Origin: Psychrobacter aestuarii
Lineage (GTDB): Bacteria > Pseudomonadota > Gammaproteobacteria > Pseudomonadales > Moraxellaceae
Assembly (NCBI RefSeq): GCF_904846035.1
Contig: NZ_CAJGYT010000001.1
Location: 1,426,001 to 1,490,000, forward strand
Direction: 5' to 3'
Length of the DNA stretch: 64,000 bases
This document shows positions 23,608 through 32,209 of this stretch, piece after piece. Both the position numbers and the translations under genes were made by a program. Each line of letters begins with the position of its first letter. Within the stretch, counting starts at the first letter, position 1. The notes below the pieces were generated by a model that was given only the letters and a program-made list of their open reading frames with translations, was not told where the DNA came from and did not search any database.

Positions 23608-24843
23608 ATGGATTATGCTACGGCGATTGGTGGCGTGGCTATGTTTACCTTGATCATCATGAGTTTGGTTGCCATTATTTTGATGGCACGCTCAAGATTG
23701 GTCAGCTCAGGTGACGTTACCATCCATATCAATGATAATCCCGATAATGATGTAGTGACCCCAGCGGGCGGTAAATTGCTGCAGACCCTTGCAAACGAAG
23801 GCATCTTCTTGTCTTCAGCATGTGGTGGCGGTGGTACGTGCGCGCAGTGTCGCTGCCGTGTTATTGACGGTGGTGGTTCGATTCTACCTACCGAAGAAGG
23901 ACATTTCACCCAAGGTGAAATCCGCGACAACATGCGTCTTGCTTGTCAGGTGTCTGTAAAACAAGACATGAAAATCGAGATTGACCCTGAGTTCTTTGAT
24001 GTTCAAAAATGGGAATGTGAGGTTATCTCAAACGATAACGTTGCGACCTTTATTAAAGAGCTGGTACTCAAGATTCCTGAAGGCGAAGAGGTGAACTTCC
24101 GCGCGGGTGGTTATGTGCAGCTAGAAGCGCCACCGCATGAAGTGCATTACAAAGACTTCGAGATTGCTGAAGAGTATCAAGAAGACTGGGAAAAATTCGG
24201 CATCTTTAAGTACGTCTCAAAGGTCGATGAACCTGTGATTCGCGCGTACTCAATGGCGAACTACCCAGAAGAAAAAGGCCTCATCAAGTTTAACATCCGT
24301 ATCGCAAGTCCACCGCCGCGTGGTCCAGACAATATCCCACCAGGCAAAATGTCCTCTTGGGTGTTTAGTCTAAAACCAGGTGATAAAGTGACCGTATCGG
24401 GTCCTTATGGTGAGTTCTTCGCTAAGAAGACCGAAGCGGAAATGATCTTTATCGGTGGTGGTGCAGGTATGGCACCGATGCGCTCGCACATCTTTGACCA
24501 GCTCAAGCGTCTAAACTCTGATCGCAAAATCAGCTTTTGGTACGGTGCGCGCTCGGTGCGTGAGATGTTCTACGTAGAAGACTATGACCAGCTTGCTGAA
24601 GAGTTTGATAACTTTGAATGGCACGTGGCACTGTCTGACCCATTACCAGAAGATAACTGGAATGGCTACACAGGCTTTATTCATAACGTACTCTTAGAAG
24701 AGTATCTGAAAAACCATCCGAACCCAGAAGACTGTGAATACTACATGTGTGGGCCACCGGTAATGAACGCCGCTGTGATTGATATGCTCCACAGCCTAGG
24801 CGTTGAAGATGAAAACATCATGCTTGATGACTTCGGTGGCTAA
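23608..24843 (+). CDS. nqrF: Na+-translocating NADH:quinone reductase subunit F
   Basis: The NADH-oxidising subunit and electron entry point of Na+-NQR. The 411 residues contain one N-terminal membrane helix (about 5-27) and a ferredoxin-type 2Fe-2S domain with cysteines at 72, 78, 81 and 113. A ferredoxin-reductase-like FAD domain follows, with [11 protein letters not shown] (about 212-222), and then an NADH domain with [14 protein letters not shown] and the C-terminal [12 protein letters not shown]. Length is normal. AAGGA lies about 10 bases before the ATG. A 93-base gap separates it from nqrE, larger than others in the operon. A modest terminator follows. Confidence 0.97.
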   Translation: MDYATAIGGVAMFTLIIMSLVAIILMARSRLVSSGDVTIHINDNPDNDVVTPAGGKLLQTLANEGIFLSSACGGGGTCAQCRCRVIDGGGSILPTEEGHFTQGEIRDNMRLACQVSVKQDMKIEIDPEFFDVQKWECEVISNDNVATFIKELVLKIPEGEEVNFRAGGYVQLEAPPHEVHYKDFEIAEEYQEDWEKFGIFKYVSKVDEPVIRAYSMANYPEEKGLIKFNIRIASPPPRGPDNIPPGKMSSWVFSLKPGDKVTVSGPYGEFFAKKTEAEMIFIGGGAGMAPMRSHIFDQLKRLNSDRKISFWYGARSVREMFYVEDYDQLAEEFDNFEWHVALSDPLPEDNWNGYTGFIHNVLLEEYLKNHPNPEDCEYYMCGPPVMNAAVIDMLHSLGVEDENIMLDDFGG

Positions 24844-24905
24844 ACGGTAGCGTCCCTGCTACTGCCTTGACCCGAAAAGCAAAAGTACCCGATAATGTAC
24901 CTAAG

Positions 24906-24933
24906 GAGCGTCAGTCATGGCGCTCTTTTTTTT
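24906..24933 (+). terminator. Probable terminator after nqrF
   Basis: A short stem (GAGCG at 24906-24910 and CGCTC at 24921-24925) with a 10-base loop is followed by eight T bases. It is weak, so read-through into apbE is plausible. Confidence 0.5.
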
Positions 24934-24960
24934 ATTCCTTTTTTTAGTTTGGATTCGCTT

Positions 24961-26076
24961 ATGTCTGTAAAAAAATCCACAACCGCCATCGCCATCCGTC
25001 ACAGTGTATTGGTACTCTCAACGGGTGTGCTGCTGAGCGCCTGTGACCAAAAGGTAGAGTACGACTATCTGCAAGGTGAAACGATGGGCACCAGCTACCA
25101 CATCAGCTATCAGCTGCCTAAAGGCGCGGATGAGACTGAGGTCAAAGCAGCGATTGACGCGCGCTTACAAGAGATTAATAAGAGCATGTCGACCTATCAA
25201 GAAGACTCGACCATCTCAAAATTTAATCGCTTAGCGCCCAATACGCCGATTGCCATCGACGATGATTTTGCGCGCGTGCTCGACATCTCACGCACGGTGT
25301 ATCAGCAATCGGGCGGCGCATTTGACCCGACCGTGTTGCCACTTATTGAGACGTGGGGCTTTGGCAGCACCATGACCGTCGACCGCCTGCAAAGTCCGCC
25401 AAGTGCCGAAGAAATCAATGCAGCCTATCAGCTGATTGACTTTGATGCGGTCATCGAAAAAGACAAGCAACTGTATAAGACCAAAGACGGTGTGGGGCTG
25501 GACTTTTCGGCCGTTGCCAAAGGCTATGGCGTGGATGTCATCGCCGATGTGCTCAAAAACCGCTATAACGTCATCAACTATATGGTTGAGATTGGCGGTG
25601 AGGTATCGACCTTGGGCGTCAATGCACAAAAACAACCGTGGCAAATCGCCATTGACGCACCCATCCAAGGCAGTACGGTGAGCGAGCGTGTGACCATCGC
25701 CGCCATTCGCCAGCCGATACAGTCGGACAATCAGATGCACCTTGCCACCTCAGGCAATTATCGCAACTCTATCGTCTTTAGTGGGGAGCGCTACAGCCAC
25801 ACCATCGACCCATTGACGGGCAAACCTATCGTCGGCGGTGCGCCTTCGGTCACGGTGTCTGCCGATTCTGTCGGGGTGGCGGACGCATGGGCAACCGCGT
25901 TGACGGCCATGCCTTATCCAAAAGCGCTAGAGACGGCGAAGAAAAACAATATCGCCGCCTTATTTGTCGTGCCCAAAGACGATGTGCCGTTAAATAAATC
26001 TGAGCACAGCGCTGATGATTGGCAAGTGGTACAAACCGATGCCATGCAGCAGTTACGTGCGGACAAAGCACCGTAA
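24961..26076 (+). CDS. apbE: FAD:protein FMN transferase, lipoprotein
   Basis: ApbE moves FMN from FAD onto a Ser/Thr of periplasmic flavoprotein targets; in this context the targets are NqrB and NqrC. The 371-residue protein has a lipoprotein signal ending LLSAC at Cys28. The ApbE domain follows, with MGTSYHISY near the start, the VGLDFSAVAKGYGVD segment, a glycine-rich VEIGGEVSTLG block, and HTIDPLTGKP near the C-terminus. The ATG at 24961 is chosen because it gives a proper signal peptide; the upstream in-frame ATG at 24895 overlaps the terminator. It lies directly downstream of nqrF. Confidence 0.95.
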   Translation: MSVKKSTTAIAIRHSVLVLSTGVLLSACDQKVEYDYLQGETMGTSYHISYQLPKGADETEVKAAIDARLQEINKSMSTYQEDSTISKFNRLAPNTPIAIDDDFARVLDISRTVYQQSGGAFDPTVLPLIETWGFGSTMTVDRLQSPPSAEEINAAYQLIDFDAVIEKDKQLYKTKDGVGLDFSAVAKGYGVDVIADVLKNRYNVINYMVEIGGEVSTLGVNAQKQPWQIAIDAPIQGSTVSERVTIAAIRQPIQSDNQMHLATSGNYRNSIVFSGERYSHTIDPLTGKPIVGGAPSVTVSADSVGVADAWATALTAMPYPKALETAKKNNIAALFVVPKDDVPLNKSEHSADDWQVVQTDAMQQLRADKAP

Positions 26077-26192
26077 CCACCCAGTCGCTCTTTGATGAAC
26101 AAAATTTGTTATACTACAGTCAGTTACCCTGTTTGATATTTACCTGTATTCTTTGGGTGACTGACTCATTTTTTTGGCACTGAGGTTTTATT

Positions 26193-26438
26193 ATGTTAAG
26201 TCAATTGCTTCCTATGCTTGCCATTACCTTTAGCGTGTTTGTGCTGTTTTTCCTATTTATGGGTATTGGCTATATGGTCAAAAAACAGCCACTCAAAGGC
26301 TCGTGCGGCGGTGTGGCTAAGCTGATGGGCGACGAGCGATGTTCATTCTGTGGTGATGACCCCAACAAGTGCGATTCACTGATGGCGGAGCAACGAGAGA
26401 CTGCGGCAAAAGCAGCCCAGCTCGGCAAATCGGTATAA
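26193..26438 (+). CDS. nqrM: NqrM, Na+-NQR maturation factor (DUF539)
   Basis: An 81-residue protein with one N-terminal membrane helix (about 5-28) and four conserved cysteines (C38, C50, C53, C60) in the pattern SCGG...CSFCG...KC. This matches NqrM, needed for delivery of iron to the NqrD/NqrE intramembrane cluster in other gammaproteobacteria. Its position after nqrF and apbE is the usual one. Confidence 0.93.
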   Translation: MLSQLLPMLAITFSVFVLFFLFMGIGYMVKKQPLKGSCGGVAKLMGDERCSFCGDDPNKCDSLMAEQRETAAKAAQLGKSV

Positions 26439-26552
26439 GCCCATATTCCCATCACCTGTGACTCTGTCACTGCCCTTTGTGGCGGCGTTCATACTCTTTG
26501 CCGCCTAACGCAGCCAAGCGCTGTATGTACCCGTCGATGACACGAGGTCATC

Positions 26553-27806
26553 ATGTCCGTTTCGCCTGCCACTTCTAAGCCGACCAGCCCGCCAGCCACC
26601 ACTGCTCGCAGCAACACCAGCCGATTGACCTTTTGGTTGTTGATTGCGGCGCTGATATTGCTCGCCATTAACATGCGCGCTCCCATCGTGGCGCTCGGCT
26701 CGATTGCCCCTGTTATCTCAGAGGCGCTGTCCTTATCCGCCATGCAAATTGGTTGGCTGGGCGCATTGCCGATGCTGGCATTTGCCTTGGGCTCGTTAAT
26801 ATCGCCTGCGCTGGGTCGCCGCTATGGTCTTGAGAATATCTTGATTGCCATGATTGGGCTGTTGACGCTCGGCATCATCTTGCGCGTGGTGTGGGTCTCT
26901 TGGCTGGGGTTTTTAACTGGTACAGCAGTGCTGACGCTCGCCATCGGTTTTGCCAATACCCTTGCGGCTCCGATTATCAAAGCGCATGCCCCGCAGCACA
27001 TCTCACTGATGACTGGCGTGCTCAGCTTGACCATGACCTTATCGGCAGGGGTGTCGGCAGGTAGCGTGCTGCCGCTCTCCGAGCGTGTCGGTTGGCAGTG
27101 GGCGCTGGGCGCGTGGGCAGGCTTCGGTATCGCGGCGCTGGTGGTGTGGTGGGTGCTGAAGCGACATCTCGGCACTGCCGCTAAGCGCCCGACCCGCACG
27201 GCTCAAAAAGCGGCGCGCTCTATGTGGCGCATCCCTTTAGCGTGGCAGATTGCCATATTTATGGGTATCCAGTCGCTGCTGTTTTATACCGTGGCCAGTT
27301 TTTTGCCATCCATTTGGCTGTCCAAAGGCTTGTCCGCGACCCAAGCCGCCTCTATGGGGTCTTTGTTTCAGTTTATGGGTCCTATCGCGATTGTCAGCTT
27401 GACGTGGCTGATGAGCCGCTACTCGATGCTGCGGACGCTGTCCGTTGGCGCAGCCGTATTAAACGTCGTCGGCGTGGCGGGGATGCTGTCGCCCTCGGTG
27501 ACGCTGGCGTGGTTATGGTCGATGCTTATGGGGCTTGGCTGCTCACTTATTTTTACATTAAGCATGATGCTGTTCTCCATACGCACGCACACGCCTGAGG
27601 AGTCGAGTACCTTGTCGGGTATGGTGCAAAGCGTCGGTTATCTGCTGGCATTTTTTGGTCCTTTGGGCAGCGGCTGGCTGCATGAACAGACGGGCAGTTG
27701 GCAGCTGGCGTTATGGCTGATGCTGGTATTGATGATTATCAATGTGCTTTTGGCATGGCAAGTCAGTCGACCCATGATGATTGATGGCACTGCCAGTGAC
27801 GAGTGA
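26553..27806 (+). CDS. CynX/NimT-family MFS transporter
   Basis: A 417-residue inner-membrane protein with about twelve hydrophobic helices. The first helix carries the NMRAPIVALGSIAP pattern typical of the CynX/NimT branch of the major facilitator superfamily, followed by QIGWLGALPMLAFALGS. Family members move cyanate, nitroimidazoles or other small organic anions; the substrate here cannot be read from the sequence. The start at 26553 is the one nearest to a usable GAGGT (about 26541-26546). It appears monocistronic. Confidence 0.88.
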   Translation: MSVSPATSKPTSPPATTARSNTSRLTFWLLIAALILLAINMRAPIVALGSIAPVISEALSLSAMQIGWLGALPMLAFALGSLISPALGRRYGLENILIAMIGLLTLGIILRVVWVSWLGFLTGTAVLTLAIGFANTLAAPIIKAHAPQHISLMTGVLSLTMTLSAGVSAGSVLPLSERVGWQWALGAWAGFGIAALVVWWVLKRHLGTAAKRPTRTAQKAARSMWRIPLAWQIAIFMGIQSLLFYTVASFLPSIWLSKGLSATQAASMGSLFQFMGPIAIVSLTWLMSRYSMLRTLSVGAAVLNVVGVAGMLSPSVTLAWLWSMLMGLGCSLIFTLSMMLFSIRTHTPEESSTLSGMVQSVGYLLAFFGPLGSGWLHEQTGSWQLALWLMLVLMIINVLLAWQVSRPMMIDGTASDE

Positions 27807-27916
27807 ATGGCGCGTGACAGCCGTTTCATTAAAAACACACCTTCTATAAAACTTGGACAACGTTTGTCAGTCGGCTTTTTTGATACACTCGATGGATAAA
27901 AAAAGAGGACAAGCGC

Positions 27917-28780
27917 ATGACAGGGCACGACCGCACCGACATACCAGCCAGCAAACCAACCGAAACACTGACCATCAAATCTGCAAGCAAACGCCTTTTT
28001 TGGTTCATCAGCACTGTGATGCTGACGGGCGCATTGGGGCTGAGCGCCTGCCAAAAGAGCGCTGACGACACCAGCGATACCGTCAATAGCAGCACAGCAG
28101 ACAATACCAGCACCCAAGCCCCAACGGTAAATAGCATCAATGACAGCACCGCCACGCCCACCGAGATACGCAATGAAAAAGTCACGGTATTGGCGCTTGG
28201 CGACTCCTTAACCGAAGGTCTCGGCGTCGATGCAGACAAAAACTACCCCGCGCAACTAGAAGCGCGTCTCAAAGACATGGGCTATCCCAACGTGACGGTG
28301 ATTAACTCAGGCTTGAGCGGTGAGACCAGCACAGGCATGGTCAATCGCCTCGACTGGGTATCGCAGACCAAGCCTGACATTACCCTGCTCATCATCGGCG
28401 CGAACGATGCCATGCGCGGTATCGATGTGCCCATCATCGAAGACAATATCCGCACCGCTATCAAAACCTTGCGCGAGAACAATAGCAAGGTCATCTTGGG
28501 CGGGATGCAAATCTATGACAATCTTGGCTCAGGCTATGTGGCGGACTTTGCCGCGATTTATCCGCGTGTGGCAAAAGATATGGACGTGCCGCTAATCCCC
28601 TTTTTCTTAAAAGGGGTCGCCGCCAATCCACAACTGAACCAAAGTGACGCCATTCACCCGACCGCTGAAGGCTACCGCATCGTGGTCAATGACAATATCT
28701 TGCCCGCCCTACTGCCCATCCTTAATGACACCATGGATGAAAAAGCAAGCGACACACCAAGCGAAGGGAGCAGCCAGTGA
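27917..28780 (+). CDS. SGNH/GDSL hydrolase lipoprotein, TesA-like (arylesterase/thioesterase)
   Basis: A 287-residue SGNH-fold hydrolase. Block I is ALGDSLTEGLGV with the nucleophile Ser98, the Gly and Asn oxyanion blocks are VINSGLSGET and IIGANDAMRG, and the catalytic Asp/His is in DAIHPTAEGY. The N-terminus holds a lipoprotein-type signal ending LSAC at Cys45, unusually preceded by about 25 polar residues. It is therefore predicted to be membrane anchored in the periplasm. Closest in kind to TesA (acyl-CoA thioesterase I/lysophospholipase). AGAGGA lies 8 bases before the ATG. It overlaps the following ABC gene by 4 bases, mirroring the tesA-ybbA-ybbP cluster of enterics. Confidence 0.88.
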   Translation: MTGHDRTDIPASKPTETLTIKSASKRLFWFISTVMLTGALGLSACQKSADDTSDTVNSSTADNTSTQAPTVNSINDSTATPTEIRNEKVTVLALGDSLTEGLGVDADKNYPAQLEARLKDMGYPNVTVINSGLSGETSTGMVNRLDWVSQTKPDITLLIIGANDAMRGIDVPIIEDNIRTAIKTLRENNSKVILGGMQIYDNLGSGYVADFAAIYPRVAKDMDVPLIPFFLKGVAANPQLNQSDAIHPTAEGYRIVVNDNILPALLPILNDTMDEKASDTPSEGSSQ

Positions 28781-29463
28781 CCAACGCTACCGACAGCGCG
28801 CCGTTATTGACGGGGCGCAACCTGACCAAGACCGTACAAGTGGGCACGCAGTCTCTACCCATCATTAAAGAGGTGGATATCACTGTCAATTCAGGTGAAT
28901 TTGTGGTCATCATGGGCAAGTCTGGCTCGGGCAAATCGACCTTGCTTGGCTTGCTCGCCGCGCTCGATTATCCTGATGCGGGCGATGTACATTTGGCAGG
29001 GCAAGCGCTGCATAAGTTAAGTGAAGACGAGCTTGCCGCGATTCGCCAGCAGCAAATGGGTTTTGTGTTTCAGTCGTTTCATCTGCTACCGACCTTGAGC
29101 GTGGCAGAAAACATCGCTTTTCCTTTAGACATTGCCCGCCGTCCCGACCCTTCGCGGGTCGATGCATTGATTGAAGCGGTTGGTCTCTCCCATCGCCGCG
29201 ACAGCTTGCCCGCCCAGCTCTCAGGCGGCGAGCAGCAACGTACGGCGGTGGCGCGCGCCTTGGTCGCCAATCCACAGATTGTGTTTGCCGATGAGCCGAC
29301 AGGCAACCTTGATGAGCACAATGCCGAACAGGTCATGCAGCTGCTCTTAGACTTACGCAGTGAAGTGGGCGCGGCACTGGTCATCGTCACCCACGATGCG
29401 GCGCTTGCCAAGCTCGCCGACCGTGTCATCGTCATGCACGATGGGCGGATACAAGACTCATGA
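28777..29463 (+). CDS. ABC transporter ATP-binding protein, YbbA/LolD-like
   Basis: A 228-residue ATPase with Walker A GKSGSGKST (47-55), Q-loop in GFVFQSFHLLPTLS, signature LSGGEQQR, Walker B IVFADEPTG and switch VTHD. It belongs to the MacB/LolD/FtsE branch and pairs with the FtsX-type permease encoded next. The start is GTG at 28777, overlapping the previous stop (GTGA), with GGGAG about 7 bases upstream. The stop overlaps the start of the permease (ATGA). Confidence 0.93.
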   Translation: MTNATDSAPLLTGRNLTKTVQVGTQSLPIIKEVDITVNSGEFVVIMGKSGSGKSTLLGLLAALDYPDAGDVHLAGQALHKLSEDELAAIRQQQMGFVFQSFHLLPTLSVAENIAFPLDIARRPDPSRVDALIEAVGLSHRRDSLPAQLSGGEQQRTAVARALVANPQIVFADEPTGNLDEHNAEQVMQLLLDLRSEVGAALVIVTHDAALAKLADRVIVMHDGRIQDS

Positions 29464-32054
29464 AGCAAACCAACCCAGCACCCGACGCTGCCCTACCCAA
29501 GACAAACGCGCTATCGCAATGGCTACAAGGCACGCTGGGCAGTAAGGCCCTGACGCGCAGCTGGTGGCGGCTGTGGGTCTATCCTGTGTTGTTGGTAGTG
29601 ACCTTAAGCTTGTCACTCGCCACTTATCTCGCGCTCGACTCTATCCAGCAAACGGTCAACACTTACGTGACGGACAATCAGCGCGCGCTACTGGGGGGTG
29701 ATATCGTCCTAAGCGGCAATCAAGAATGGCCTACCGAAGTACTAAAAACCGTCAATACGCTCGATAAAGACGATGTGGTCTATGACGAGCAGTTTAGCGC
29801 GATGCTGATTACGCCCACGCATACGCTCTTAGCAAGGCTTAAAGGCATCTCGCCCGCCTACCCGCTGTATGGCAATGTGCGCTTGCAATCGGACAAACCC
29901 TTTGATGAGGTATTAAAAGAAAACACGGTACTGGTCGCGCCTGAAGTGCTGACGGGACTGAACGCAAAGATTGGCGATACGGTACGCATCGGTGAAGCCG
30001 AATTTACCATTGCGGATGTACTCATCACTGAGCCTGACCGTCCGCTCAGCGCCTTTGGTATCGGTGCGCGGGTGATGATGCGCCAAGCCGACCTTGATAA
30101 AACTGAACTGCTGGGACAGCGCAGCCGTGTCAGCTACCGCATCGCCATCGCGGCAACGCCTGACAACCAGGCGCAGCTCAAAGACAACCTCACCCAAACC
30201 CTCACCCGCTATCCCAATATTGAGCTGTCCGACACCAGTGACGCCGACACCTCGCTGTCGCAAATCTCGGACAATGTGCTGCTGTTCTTAAAACTGCTGG
30301 TCATCGCGGTGCTGCTGCTCTCGGCGGTCGCCATGTATGGCATCATCACTGCCTTTGTCACCAAGCAACAAGCCGCCAACGCCATGCGCCTCGCCCTCGG
30401 TGAGACGCGCACGCAGATTGAGCGCAGCTATCAGCGCCTGATGGTGATGATGGCGCTGCTCGCCTCAGGGATTGCGCTGCTGCTAAGCAGTGCGCTATTG
30501 CCCCTCGCACAGCCGTATATGGCGGCGATTTTGCCTGCCGAGCTCGGCTTGACGGTCGCGCCATTGAGCGTGCTTAAGACCATCGCCATCGCCGTTGCGC
30601 TGAGCGTGATTATCACCTATCGCGCGCTTGGCTTATTGCGCCGCGCCCAACCGATTGCGCTATTAAACGGACACAGCAATGTAGAAGAAAGCACACGCTT
30701 TTCGCCCAAGTCTATTCTATGGACGCTGATAGTCGGTGCGGGGCTGTATGCGTTTTTATCGTATGAAGTGGCGTCTTTGCGTCTGGGCGCGCAGCTGTTT
30801 GCCGCGCTTATTGTCTTGGTCGGGGTGTTTTGGCTGATTGCACGGCTGTGGCTGGGCGCGCTGGCATGGCTTGCTAAGCGCTACCGCACAGGCTGGATGC
30901 AGCGCATGGCGGTACACAATCTGGCGCGTAAGGGCAATCAATCGGCGCTGTTCTTTGTCACCCTTGCGCTGTCGGTCGCGGTACTGACCTTGATTGCCGC
31001 GCTCAATCACAGCATCAATACGCAGTTTATCACCGCTTATCCTGACGATGCGCCCAATATCTTTTTGCTCGATGTGCAGAGCGAGCAGCATACCGCAATT
31101 AATGACTTGCTCGGCGTGCCTGTGCAATATTACCCTGTGATACGCGCACGACTGCTGTCCGCAAACGGTGTGCCTGCCGCTGAGATTGAGACCAAAGAAG
31201 GCTTTGATGACCCCACGCGGGTATTTAATCTAAGCTATACCGACACGCTCATGGAGACCGAATTTGTCACCGACAGTGTCAATGGCGATGCGCTGTATCC
31301 TGAGAGCAGCGGCGACACCGCGCCGAGCCTACAAGAGGCGCAGCCGCTGTCCATCCTCGATACCGCCGCCGAGATGCTGGGCGTGGGTATGGGCGACACG
31401 CTGGTGTTTAATATCCAAGGCATTCAGGTCACAGGCACCATCAGCAGTATCCGTACCCGCTATGAGCGCGGTCCGAGTCCGTTCTTTTATTTCTTATTTG
31501 AGCCGACCTTTTTGTCCAAAGCGCCGCAAATCCAGTTTGCCACCGCGCACGTCCCTGATGCGCGCATCGCCGAGATTCAGGGCGTGCTGTCGCGGCAGTT
31601 CCCGAGCATCACCGCCATCAATGGCGCGCAGGTCGCCGAGCAGATACAGGGTCTGGTGCAGCAGATGAGCCGCCTCGTGTATGTGTTTACCTTGCTCGCG
31701 CTGTTTACGGGATTGATGGTGCTCATCAGCTCTTTACTGTCCACATCACAAGAGCGCATTCAAGACAGCGCGTCGTTCCGCCTGCTCGGGATGCAAAAGC
31801 GCGATTTGTACGCGCTCAATATGCTAGAGATTGGTGTCCTTGGGATGAGTGCGGCGGTGTTTGCGACCGCACTTGCGACCGCTGGCGCGTGGCTGCTGAT
31901 TACCTATTGGTTTGATTTGCGCTTTAGTATGCCGTGGCTGACCCTCGCACTTGGGCTGGCTGCCCTACTCGCGGTGCTGCTGATTATTGCGATTGTCTAT
32001 GTGCGCTTGGTGATTGGGCGCGGGATTATGGCAAGGGTTCGGGCGATGATTTAG
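29460..32054 (+). CDS. FtsX-family ABC transporter permease, YbbP-like
   Basis: An 864-residue inner-membrane permease with a hydrophobic helix near the N-terminus (about 35-58), a large periplasmic domain, and FtsX-type helix groups at about 270-400, 415-460, 500-520 and 730-860. The C-terminal core contains SFRLLGMQKRDLYALNMLEIG, typical of FtsX domains. It is translationally coupled to the ATPase. In enterics the equivalent YbbA-YbbP pair with TesA is poorly understood; export or extraction of a lipid or lipoprotein is plausible. It is the last core gene before the AT-rich accessory segment. Confidence 0.9.
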   Translation: MKQTNPAPDAALPKTNALSQWLQGTLGSKALTRSWWRLWVYPVLLVVTLSLSLATYLALDSIQQTVNTYVTDNQRALLGGDIVLSGNQEWPTEVLKTVNTLDKDDVVYDEQFSAMLITPTHTLLARLKGISPAYPLYGNVRLQSDKPFDEVLKENTVLVAPEVLTGLNAKIGDTVRIGEAEFTIADVLITEPDRPLSAFGIGARVMMRQADLDKTELLGQRSRVSYRIAIAATPDNQAQLKDNLTQTLTRYPNIELSDTSDADTSLSQISDNVLLFLKLLVIAVLLLSAVAMYGIITAFVTKQQAANAMRLALGETRTQIERSYQRLMVMMALLASGIALLLSSALLPLAQPYMAAILPAELGLTVAPLSVLKTIAIAVALSVIITYRALGLLRRAQPIALLNGHSNVEESTRFSPKSILWTLIVGAGLYAFLSYEVASLRLGAQLFAALIVLVGVFWLIARLWLGALAWLAKRYRTGWMQRMAVHNLARKGNQSALFFVTLALSVAVLTLIAALNHSINTQFITAYPDDAPNIFLLDVQSEQHTAINDLLGVPVQYYPVIRARLLSANGVPAAEIETKEGFDDPTRVFNLSYTDTLMETEFVTDSVNGDALYPESSGDTAPSLQEAQPLSILDTAAEMLGVGMGDTLVFNIQGIQVTGTISSIRTRYERGPSPFFYFLFEPTFLSKAPQIQFATAHVPDARIAEIQGVLSRQFPSITAINGAQVAEQIQGLVQQMSRLVYVFTLLALFTGLMVLISSLLSTSQERIQDSASFRLLGMQKRDLYALNMLEIGVLGMSAAVFATALATAGAWLLITYWFDLRFSMPWLTLALGLAALLAVLLIIAIVYVRLVIGRGIMARVRAMI

Positions 32055-32209
32055 GAGTTATAGTGAACAGTTGCTATTCACTATTATTTGCCAATTAAAT
32101 TTACACTTCATAGTACTAAAAAAGTACTTATCAAATAAGAAAATTAAACATTGTATTTAATTACAAAAACTGTTAGAAATAGTGATAAGTTTTTAACTAA
32201 TTTGTGACA
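32055..32209. other. Left junction of the AT-rich accessory segment
   Basis: A sharp drop in GC begins right after the permease stop. The 11-mer TTATAGTGAAC at 32058-32068 recurs on the same strand at 36223-36233, beyond the accessory genes. AGTGAA and TTCACT around 32063-32083 could form a small hairpin. No clear promoter pair stands out among the AT-rich sequence, though several TATAAT-like strings exist. Confidence 0.5.
32058..32068 (+). repeat. 11-base direct repeat, left copy
   Basis: TTATAGTGAAC, identical to 36223-36233. The two copies bracket the DUF262 gene pair and are about 4.2 kb apart. They could be the trace of an insertion, or chance. Confidence 0.35.
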
